Part shown: positions 1-5,598 of the stretch, piece by piece | Position numbering within the stretch: the first letter of the stretch is position 1 | Layout: every line of letters begins with the position of its first letter | Origin: an uncultured Oscillospiraceae bacterium | Lineage (GTDB): Bacteria > Bacillota > Clostridia > UBA1381 | Assembly: GCA_946531785.1 (NCBI GenBank) | Contig: CAMNAT010000125.1 | Coordinates: 1 to 6,642 of the forward strand | Direction of reading: 5' to 3' | DNA: 6,642 nt | Notes under the pieces: model-generated | Database searches by the model: none | What the model was told of the DNA's origin: nothing | What the model saw: only the letters and a program-made list of their open reading frames with translations | Translations under genes and position numbers: made by a program

Positions 1-2058
1 TGTTGCAATTATCAAATAAATACCTGCCGCTCTTGCAAGCTGAGCAAGACGACATATGTAATCCTCTACCTCTTTTGCCGCCACCATCATAAGATCTGCA
101 AGCTCATCTATTATTATTACAAGCTGCGGCAGCTTTTCGCCGCCGGTTTTCTCCATCAGGCGATTATACATCTCAAGCTTCCTAACGCCGGAATTTTTAA
201 ACAGCTCATAACGCCGCATCATTTCCTGTACAGCCCAGTTAAGAGCGCCCGCCGCCTTCTTTGCTTCGGTAACGACCGGTATCAGAAGATGCGGGATGCC
301 ATTATACACACCGAGCTCTACCTGCTTCGGGTCTACCATTATAAGCTTTACCTCATTCGGATCTGCTTTATACAATATTGATGTAATGATCGTATTGATG
401 CAGACAGACTTACCTGATCCGGTAGCTCCCGCTATGAGTGCATGGGGCCATTTTGCAATATCGCCTACTACGACATTACCGCCAATATCCTTACCAAGGC
501 ATACTGTAAGCTTGGATTTTGCATTTTTGAATTCCGGAGATTCCAACAGCTCGCGGATAGTGACTGAAGTAACATTTGTGTTTGGTATCTCAACGCCCAC
601 TGTAGCGGCTTTGCCCGGTACAGGCGCAATAAGAACCGTCGACACCGCAAGATTCATTGCAATATCGTCCGATAGACCTACTATTTTTGAAAGCTTTGTA
701 CCCGACGATGGCTGTATCTCATAGCGTGTGACCGTAGGACCCTGCGTTACCTGAACAGGCTTTGCCTTTACACCAAAATTATCAAGAACGGATATAAGCT
801 GCTCCGCTCTTCGATATAGCTCCTGTCGTTTATCATTAGAGATCTGCTTTGGCTTATCCAGCAGATCCAATGTCGGGAACTCGTATTTTACAACCTCAGC
901 GGAAATTGAATCGTCAAGCTCATCTGAAAATGCGGCCTTTTCCTCATCTGTGAGATTTTTTTCCTTAGGAGGGGCCTGCTCCGCTTTTGCGGGCTGTTCC
1001 ATTTCGTTGATCTCGAGCGGGATATCCTCTGTATCCTGCTCTGATGCTATACCCGTTTTAACATCAGGCTCTTCCTCAGCCGGAAGATCAAATCTCATAT
1101 TATACAGATCTTCCTCAGTTACAGGATCGTCAAACAGCGTCGGAACGCTATCCTTATGATCCAGATCATTTGCAAAATCATTTGCGATATTTATAGAATC
1201 CGGATTCTGCGGTTTAGCCTTGCTCTTTTTGCCTATACGCTCCATAAGTCCCACAGGGAGCTCATCATCATTTTCCGGCACCGTAAACACATGCTTTGAT
1301 TTAACTGTTTCAGCTTCTTCCTCATAGTCCTTAAATGACTCCCTGCGTTCAGCGCGTTCACGACGAAGCTCGTCCTCATCCTCTATCATCTGACGCAGAC
1401 GCTCCTCACGCTCCATGTTCTTCTGCTTTACTCTGTCTCCGACCTCTGTAGAAAAGCCGCAGATACGCTTTGAGAGATAAACTATATACGGGACTATGTT
1501 GAAATTGGTTATCAGGCAGCCGAGTACAACAAATGTGATCATAAGCACGATCGCTGTACCAATATTACCGATAAGCTTACTGAAGTTATCGGCAAGAAAA
1601 GCGCCCACAAGACCGCCGCCGCTTACATAACTTCCGCTGTAATAGAAAGCGTTTTCCACAGAATCGCCCGAAAACAGGCTGATGATAGCGCACATATCAA
1701 CGATAGCACCAAGACTAAGCGCAAATTTAGCCCACATTTTTTTGATATCCTTTGTGTATATCAGATATATGAGCGTACCCAAAAACAACAACGGAATGAA
1801 ATACGCCATGACGCCAAACAATCCGCCGAAAAAGTATCTTATACCGCCCGCAATAAAGGAATCGCGGTCTATATACATAAACAATCCCGAAAAAAGGATC
1901 AAAAACCCGAAAGCGACACCATGAACAAAGATGGGATTATTGAAAATACCCTGATCTTGTTGTTTCGATCTGCTATTATTCTTTTTCGATGTTGCTTTCT
2001 TTTTTGATGCGCTTCTTGTCGGATTGCCTTTGCCTGTATTTTTCTTACTTGCAGCCAT
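1..2058 (-). CDS. ftsK: DNA translocase FtsK/SpoIIIE (3' end cut off by window edge)
   Basis: Membrane-anchored ATPase that pumps chromosomal DNA through the closing septum. The frame is open for 686 codons from ATG at 2058 to base 1, with no stop, so the protein continues beyond the window. Visible parts: a Lys/Ser/Asn-rich cytoplasmic N-terminus (residues 1-37); about four hydrophobic membrane segments (roughly 43-61, 79-101, 112-129, 163-194); a long charged, acidic linker (about 200-390); then the motor. The motor shows GPTVTRYE (440-447), Walker A GATGSGKS (544-551, bases 406-429) and Walker B IIIDELADLM (about 648-657, bases 88-117). Missing are the end of the motor after IIAT and the gamma DNA-reading domain, so FtsK cannot be told from SpoIIIE. 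The start is supported by GGGAAG five bases upstream; the other nearby ATG is out of frame. It has its own promoter and follows recQ by 80 bp. Confidence 0.96.
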   Translation of the reverse strand, partial: MAASKKNTGKGNPTRSASKKKATSKKNNSRSKQQDQGIFNNPIFVHGVAFGFLILFSGLFMYIDRDSFIAGGIRYFFGGLFGVMAYFIPLLFLGTLIYLIYTKDIKKMWAKFALSLGAIVDMCAIISLFSGDSVENAFYYSGSYVSGGGLVGAFLADNFSKLIGNIGTAIVLMITFVVLGCLITNFNIVPYIVYLSKRICGFSTEVGDRVKQKNMEREERLRQMIEDEDELRRERAERRESFKDYEEEAETVKSKHVFTVPENDDELPVGLMERIGKKSKAKPQNPDSINIANDFANDLDHKDSVPTLFDDPVTEEDLYNMRFDLPAEEEPDVKTGIASEQDTEDIPLEINEMEQPAKAEQAPPKEKNLTDEEKAAFSDELDDSISAEVVKYEFPTLDLLDKPKQISNDKRQELYRRAEQLISVLDNFGVKAKPVQVTQGPTVTRYEIQPSSGTKLSKIVGLSDDIAMNLAVSTVLIAPVPGKAATVGVEIPNTNVTSVTIRELLESPEFKNAKSKLTVCLGKDIGGNVVVGDIAKWPHALIAGATGSGKSVCINTIITSILYKADPNEVKLIMVDPKQVELGVYNGIPHLLIPVVTEAKKAAGALNWAVQEMMRRYELFKNSGVRKLEMYNRLMEKTGGEKLPQLVIIIDELADLMMVAAKEVEDYICRLAQLARAAGIYLIIAT

Positions 2059-2093
2059 AATTACTTCCCTTGATCATAATATTTAACTGAGTT

Positions 2094-2102
2094 ATTATAC
2101 CA
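2094..2102 (-). promoter_or_regulatory. Extended -10 promoter of ftsK
   Basis: On the minus strand this reads TGGTATAAT, a perfect -10 hexamer with the TGn extension. At 17 bp spacing the -35 is only TAGATT (2117-2122, 3 of 6 matches), which an extended -10 can tolerate. Transcription would start near 2087-2088, giving a leader of about 30 nt with a GGGAAG ribosome binding site (2064-2069). Seen in sequence; activity is inferred. Confidence 0.65.
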
Positions 2103-2111
2103 CATATCTTC

Positions 2112-2140
2112 AAAAAAATCTACCCCTATTTTAAGATTTT
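2112..2140 (-). terminator. Possible weak terminator after recQ
   Basis: On the minus strand AAAATCT (2140-2134) can pair with AGATTTT (2121-2115) around a 12-nt loop, followed by three more T. The stem is only 7 bp, nearly all A-T, and it overlaps the recQ stop codon, so it would be inefficient. It also overlaps the poor -35 region of the ftsK promoter. It is listed because nothing better terminates recQ. Confidence 0.25.
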
Positions 2141-3410
2141 ATGTAATCTTCCTTGCTTTTTTTCTTGTTTTCTCCCTGGCTTCACAGGATGAGCAGTGTC
2201 CGCAGGGTGCATCTGCCCCCTCACCGAAATAATCCAGGATATAGTTTGCAAGACACGCTCTTGTGTTACAGAAGTCCGTGATAGCATTGAGCCGCAGCTT
2301 TGCCGCCCGCCTGAGCTGGTTTTTCATATTCGGTGTCGGCTCATCATTCGTATCTCTGTTATTTATCAGATATTCATTTATCCCTATATCATTCGGCATA
2401 TAAAGCATTATGCAATCCGCGCCCTTGCCGTCGCGCCCGGCTCTGCCTGCCTCCTGATAATAGCTTTCAATATCCTTGGGCATATTATAATGCACAACAA
2501 ATCTGACATTATTCTTATCGATCCCCATGCCAAATGCGTTGGTCGCCAGCATGATTTTTGTTTTATCGCTGAGAAACAAGTTCTGATTTTCAGTTCTTTC
2601 GGCACTGCAAAGACCGCCATGATACCTTGCCACAGGATATCCCATATCCTTGAGTCTTTCATAAAGCTCATCAACAGTGCTTCTGAGCGAACAATACACT
2701 ATTCCGCACTCGTCCTTGTGACTGTCAAGTATCTTTGTAAGCTCCTTTTCTCTTGAGCGCATACTTTTCGGATGCACAACAGCCAAACGAAGGTCGAAAC
2801 GGGCATAGCCCGTGCAAACACGCATAGGCTCGTCTAGCTCCAAATACTTTATAATATCGGCTCCCACCTGCTTTGTCGCCGTAGCGGTAAATGCACCGAT
2901 AACCGGTCGCCGAGGCAAAGCCTTGATAAATTCGCTTATTTTCAGATAGCTCTTTCTGAAATCATGCCCCCATTGTGATACACAATGAGCCTCATCGACT
3001 GCGATAAGGGATATATCAAGTCCCGCGCACACCCTTATAAAAGCTTCGTTTTGCAGCCGCTCCGGAGCAGCATAGATGAGCTTGTACATACCTTCAGCAA
3101 TATTATTAATGACCATTTCCTGTTGATGTAAGGTCAACGAGCTATTAAGATATGCAGCCTTCACACCCTTTTTACATAAGCTCATGACCTGCTCGTTCAT
3201 AAGAGCGATAAGGGGCGACACAATGATCGATACACCCGCGCTCATAATTGCGGGGAGCTGATAACAAAGAGATTTTCCCGCTCCGGTCGGCATTATCCCA
3301 AGGACATCACGACCGTTCATCAGCGCATTTATAAGCTCCTCCTGCCCTGCACGAAAGCTTGTGTAACCAAACACGCACTTCAGTTTATCGTTTATCGATC
3401 CTTCTTGCAT
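2139..3410 (-). CDS. recQ: Short RecQ-family 3'-5' DNA helicase lacking winged-helix and HRDC domains
   Basis: ATP-dependent DNA-unwinding enzyme of recombination and repair, 423 residues. All SF2 helicase motifs are visible: motif I MPTGAGKSLCYQLP (40-53), Ia SPLIALMNEQ (65-74), motif II DEAH (139-142) running into the RecQ aromatic loop CVSQWGHDFR (143-152), motif III FTATAT (174-179), motif IV IVYCS (237-241), and V/VI from LATNAFGMGID to QEAGRAGRDG (288-328). Zinc ligands C386, C403, C406 and C409 have the same 17-3-3 spacing as E. coli RecQ. The protein then ends in a basic tail (KTRKKARKIT), whereas E. coli RecQ (about 610 residues) continues with a winged helix and HRDC. Only 80 bp separate its stop from ftsK, so the missing domains are not hidden downstream. 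GGAGAGG lies 7 bases before the ATG. The obg terminator precedes it, and no convincing promoter of its own is seen. Confidence 0.93.
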   Translation of the reverse strand: MQEGSINDKLKCVFGYTSFRAGQEELINALMNGRDVLGIMPTGAGKSLCYQLPAIMSAGVSIIVSPLIALMNEQVMSLCKKGVKAAYLNSSLTLHQQEMVINNIAEGMYKLIYAAPERLQNEAFIRVCAGLDISLIAVDEAHCVSQWGHDFRKSYLKISEFIKALPRRPVIGAFTATATKQVGADIIKYLELDEPMRVCTGYARFDLRLAVVHPKSMRSREKELTKILDSHKDECGIVYCSLRSTVDELYERLKDMGYPVARYHGGLCSAERTENQNLFLSDKTKIMLATNAFGMGIDKNNVRFVVHYNMPKDIESYYQEAGRAGRDGKGADCIMLYMPNDIGINEYLINNRDTNDEPTPNMKNQLRRAAKLRLNAITDFCNTRACLANYILDYFGEGADAPCGHCSSCEAREKTRKKARKIT

Positions 3411-3441
3411 ATTATATCCTCTCCGATCAATTATAATCGAT

Positions 3442-3476
3442 AAAACAAGGGCAGACTGTGGATCAACAGACTGCCC
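3442..3476 (-). terminator. Intrinsic terminator after obg
   Basis: Ten bases after the obg stop the minus strand can fold GGGCAG-T-CTGT against ACAG-T-CTGCCC (3476-3449), a 10-pair GC-rich stem with one T-T mismatch and a 6-nt loop. It is followed by TTGTTTT (3448-3442). This should end most obg transcripts before recQ. The plus strand has no matching T run after the hairpin, so it works in one direction. Confidence 0.8.
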
Positions 3477-3485
3477 CGCTATAAA

Positions 3486-4766
3486 TCAGAAAAGGAACTC
3501 AAATTCCAGATCGCCGATCTTTACGATCTGACCTTCCTTTATCCCCATGCTGATCAATTCATCAATAACGCCGCGATTAATAAGCGCTCTCTGGAAGTAC
3601 GCCAGACTTTCATTATCGTCAAAGGTAACACTGCCGCCGACCGCTTCCATCCAGCTTCCGGTGATGACAAACTTATCATTCTCACGGTGGATCTCATAGC
3701 CCTTTCCGCTCTTATCGACAAAACGCTCCTCCTCGATATCTATCTGAGGCTCAAATGTTATAATAGGCGGAAGCTTTGATAATTCCTCATATGTCTTCAT
3801 CATCAGCTCATGGACACCCTTGCCTGTAGCCGCCGATATCTCGAACACCTCAAGGCCGCGTTCCTTCATCTCTGCGATAAACGCCTGATAAGCCTCTTCA
3901 TCAACAATAATATCTGTTTTATTTGCCACAATGATCTGCGGTCTTGATTCAAGCTCAAGATCGTATTCTGCAAGCTCGTTATTGATGATATCAAAATCAC
4001 TTACGGGATCTCTGCCCTCTGTGCCGGACACATCAACAACATGAAGCAAAAGGCGTGTGCGCTCTATATGGCGCAAAAACTCGTGCCCAAGACCTACACC
4101 CTCGCTTGCGCCCTCTATTATTCCCGGGATATCCGCCATTACAAAGCTGCGTCTGTCGCCCAGATCAACAACGCCCAGATTCGGCTCAAGCGTTGTGAAA
4201 TGATAGTTTGCGATCTTAGGCTGCGCCTTTGTGGTCATCGAAAGAAGTGTTGACTTTCCCACATTCGGGAATCCGACAAGACCTACATCGGCAAGCAGCT
4301 TCAGCTCAAGGATGACCTCTCGCTCCTCGCCCGGGAGACCGTTCTTTGCAAAATTAGGCGCTTGCCTTACAGCAGTCGCAAAATGTGAGTTGCCCCAGCC
4401 GCCGCTGCCGCCCTTTGCTATTATCTTCTCCTCGCCCGGAACAGACATATCGGCTATTATGAGATTTGAGCCGGCATCACGAACGACCGTACCCTGCGGA
4501 ACATCTATTATTATATCCTCTCCGCTCTTGCCGCGGCAGCGCTTTCCCGCGCCATCCATGCCTGTGCCCGCCTGATATTTACGCTTATATCTGAAATCCA
4601 TAAGCGTTGTCATGCCGGTATCGACACGGAATATGACATTACCGCCGTTTCCGCCATCACCGCCGTCTGGCCCGCCTGCCGGTATATATTTTTCACGACG
4701 CCATGATATAGCCCCGTTTCCGCCGTTTCCGGCTTTTATATATATTTTTGCTTTATCTGTAAACAT
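3486..4766 (-). CDS. obg: Obg GTPase (CgtA/ObgE), 50S ribosome assembly and stress GTPase
   Basis: Essential GTPase that binds the 50S particle late in assembly and is linked to (p)ppGpp and stress responses. The 426 residues fall into the classic three parts. The glycine-rich Obg fold (1 to about 158) has the FTDKAKIYIKAGNGGNG start and repeated GG stretches. The G domain has G1 GFPNVGKST (165-173), the G2 threonines in FTTLEPNLG (190-198), G3 DIPG (212-215), G4 NKTD (282-285) and G5 SAATGKG (311-317). The C-terminal OCT domain (about 345-426) ends EFEFLF; OCT is typical of Firmicute Obg, and length matches B. subtilis Obg (428). Start: AAGGAG five bases upstream, and the N-terminus matches the family. 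It follows rplU-rpmA as in many bacteria, but a terminator and a possible promoter separate it from rpmA. Confidence 0.98.
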   Translation of the reverse strand: MFTDKAKIYIKAGNGGNGAISWRREKYIPAGGPDGGDGGNGGNVIFRVDTGMTTLMDFRYKRKYQAGTGMDGAGKRCRGKSGEDIIIDVPQGTVVRDAGSNLIIADMSVPGEEKIIAKGGSGGWGNSHFATAVRQAPNFAKNGLPGEEREVILELKLLADVGLVGFPNVGKSTLLSMTTKAQPKIANYHFTTLEPNLGVVDLGDRRSFVMADIPGIIEGASEGVGLGHEFLRHIERTRLLLHVVDVSGTEGRDPVSDFDIINNELAEYDLELESRPQIIVANKTDIIVDEEAYQAFIAEMKERGLEVFEISAATGKGVHELMMKTYEELSKLPPIITFEPQIDIEEERFVDKSGKGYEIHRENDKFVITGSWMEAVGGSVTFDDNESLAYFQRALINRGVIDELISMGIKEGQIVKIGDLEFEFLF

Positions 4767-4783
4767 AAGCTCTCCTTTTATAC

Positions 4784-4812
4784 TATATAGGATAGCATTT
4801 CCTTTAAGTTAA
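4784..4812 (-). promoter_or_regulatory. Candidate obg promoter
   Basis: The minus strand has TTAACT (4812-4807, 4 of 6 to the -35 consensus), a 17-bp spacer, and TATATA (4789-4784, 4 of 6 to the -10). Transcription would start a few bases before the AAGGAG ribosome binding site (4777-4772), leaving a leader of about 15 nt. The -35 overlaps the last bases of the rpmA terminator's T run. Moderate match only; obg may instead rely on read-through. Confidence 0.35.
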
Positions 4813-4842
4813 ACAAAAATCCCAAAACCAAGGTTTTGGGAT
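4811..4842 (-). terminator. Intrinsic terminator between rpmA and obg
   Basis: A perfect 11-bp inverted repeat, ATCCCAAAACC and GGTTTTGGGAT, separated by two bases (4842-4819), is followed on the minus strand by TTTTGTTT (4818-4811). It begins 15 bases after the rpmA stop codon. It would make rplU-rpmA the abundant transcript and lower or uncouple obg expression. The plus-strand side lacks a T run. Confidence 0.85.
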
Positions 4843-4857
4843 CTTATAGCTTCAAAA

Positions 4858-5112
4858 TTAGTCAGCGTATACGCTGCACTGCTTTCTGTCTCTGCCGAGT
4901 CTTTCAAACTTTACTTTTCCGTCGATCAGAGCAAACAGAGTATCATCCTTGCCTTTCCCAACATTGTTGCCCGGATGGATCTTTGTGCCTCTCTGTCTAA
5001 CAAGAATGTTACCCGCCAGAACAAACTGTCCGTCAGCGCGCTTTACACCAAGTCTCTTCGACTCGCTGTCACGACCGTTTTTAGTACTGCCGACACCTTT
5101 CTTATGAGCCAT
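4858..5112 (-). CDS. rpmA: Large ribosomal subunit protein bL27, without N-terminal extension
   Basis: 50S protein whose N-terminal tail reaches the peptidyl-transferase centre. The 84 residues are a textbook L27: MAHKKGVGSTKNGRDSESKR, then RADGQFVLAGNILVRQRGTK and HPGNNVGKGKDDTLFALIDG. In most Firmicutes L27 is made with a short leader (ending near FFAS) that the cysteine protease Prp cuts off; here the gene starts directly at the mature-type Ala-His-Lys-Lys end. A GGAGGTG ribosome binding site at 5127-5121 sits 8 bases before the ATG and fixes this start. It lies 41 bp downstream of rplU, is probably co-transcribed with it, and is followed by an intrinsic terminator. Confidence 0.99.
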   Translation of the reverse strand: MAHKKGVGSTKNGRDSESKRLGVKRADGQFVLAGNILVRQRGTKIHPGNNVGKGKDDTLFALIDGKVKFERLGRDRKQCSVYAD

Positions 5113-5153
5113 GTGTTTTACACCTCCGTTTTTGTGTATCGAATGTTTGGAAC

Positions 5154-5465
5154 TTACGCGTTGATAGCTGTGATCTCAACCTTGGTATAAGGCTGTCTGT
5201 GACCCTTTCTCTTACGCTCGTTCTTCTTTCTCTTCATTTTAAAGATAACGACTTTCTTTGCCTTGCCGTTCTTGAGAACCTTAGCCGAAACCGTAGCACC
5301 CTCTACTACAGGAGCACCTACCTTTACGGAATCGCCCTCACCTGCCATAAGCACCTTATCGAAGGTTATCTCTGCATTCTCTTCAGCGTCGAGCTTCTCG
5401 ATGAAAACAACATCGCCCTGTGATACCTTGTACTGCTTACCGCCTGTTTCAATTATTGCGTACAT
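5154..5465 (-). CDS. rplU: Large ribosomal subunit protein bL21
   Basis: 50S protein that binds 23S rRNA. The 103 residues match the family in length and carry its signatures: MYAIIETGGKQYKV at the start, the FDKVLM strand, VGAPVVEGATVSAKVL in the middle, and the basic KMKRKKNERKRKGHRQPYTK region (77-96) that contacts rRNA. AGGAGG (5480-5475) lies 9 bases before the ATG. It is the first gene of the rplU-rpmA unit, preceded by a strong promoter and a structured leader of about 90 nt that can hide the ribosome binding site. The prp/ysxB gene that usually follows rplU in Firmicutes is absent. Confidence 0.99.
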   Translation of the reverse strand: MYAIIETGGKQYKVSQGDVVFIEKLDAEENAEITFDKVLMAGEGDSVKVGAPVVEGATVSAKVLKNGKAKKVVIFKMKRKKNERKRKGHRQPYTKVEITAINA

Positions 5466-5474
5466 AGTGTTACA

Positions 5475-5553
5475 CCTCCTCTTATTTTTAATGAGGACTC
5501 GCTAATTACGGTATGTGCACTGCACATTTCAATAAAACCGTTTCTATGCGGTC
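5475..5553 (-). promoter_or_regulatory. Structured 5' leader of rplU, candidate L21 autoregulatory leader
   Basis: Three pairings are visible in the rplU leader, read on the minus strand. First, ACCG (5552-5549) can pair with CGGT (5540-5537). Second, ACGGT (5541-5537) can pair with ACCGT (5512-5508) as the base of a hairpin whose upper stem is ATGTGC/GCACAT (5527-5522 and 5518-5513, loop AGT), with a 9-nt bulge on the 5' side. The first two exclude each other because both use 5540-5537. Third, TCCTC (5497-5493) can pair with GAGGA (5481-5477), which covers the AGGAGG ribosome binding site. An L21 leader RNA upstream of rplU is known in low-GC Gram-positives; I cannot confirm the match to that family without its covariance model. 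Confidence 0.5.
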
Positions 5554-5555
5554 AC

Positions 5556-5572
5556 TATGGTAGTTTACCATA
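5556..5572. repeat. 17-bp palindrome over the rplU -10 box
   Basis: A perfect inverted repeat, TATGGTA and TACCATA with a 3-base centre. It spans the whole -10 hexamer and the expected transcription start of the rplU promoter. The position is that of an operator, but no regulator is encoded nearby, and AT-rich promoter DNA can form such repeats by chance. Confidence 0.55.
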
Positions 5573-5590
5573 CTTTTATTTGTTTGTCAA
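5562..5590 (-). promoter_or_regulatory. Strong promoter of rplU-rpmA
   Basis: The minus strand has a perfect -35, TTGACA (5590-5585), a 17-bp spacer, and an extended -10, TGG-TAAACT (hexamer 5567-5562, 4 of 6). Transcription should start near 5555-5556, leaving a leader of about 90 nt before the rplU ATG. The -35 begins only 8 bases after the stop codon of the upstream DUF1015 gene. Strength and spacing fit a ribosomal-protein promoter. Confidence 0.8.
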
Positions 5591-5598
5591 GAGCTTTT

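Noticed and set aside
296..724. Plus-strand open frame (142 codons) inside ftsK
   Set aside because: It is antisense to the Walker A region of FtsK, whose reading frame is continuous and conserved; the open frame is a by-product of codon use.
2196..2756. Long plus-strand open frame (186 codons) inside recQ
   Set aside because: It lies wholly antisense to conserved helicase motifs, has no ribosome binding site of note, and its translation resembles no protein I recognise.
3430..3435. TATAAT on the minus strand just upstream of recQ, as a recQ promoter
   Set aside because: No -35 is found at 16-18 bp (the position falls inside the obg terminator stem), there is no TGn extension, and the start site would fall within the GGAGAGG ribosome binding site.
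4612..4750. Repeated GCC/CCG-rich triplets on the plus strand, looking like a microsatellite
   Set aside because: They are the glycine codons of the glycine-rich Obg fold on the minus strand; the pattern is explained by the protein.
5113..5153. Possible remnant of prp/ysxB between rplU and rpmA
   Set aside because: The 41 bp hold only the rpmA ribosome binding site and spacer; no trace of a Prp reading frame can be seen.
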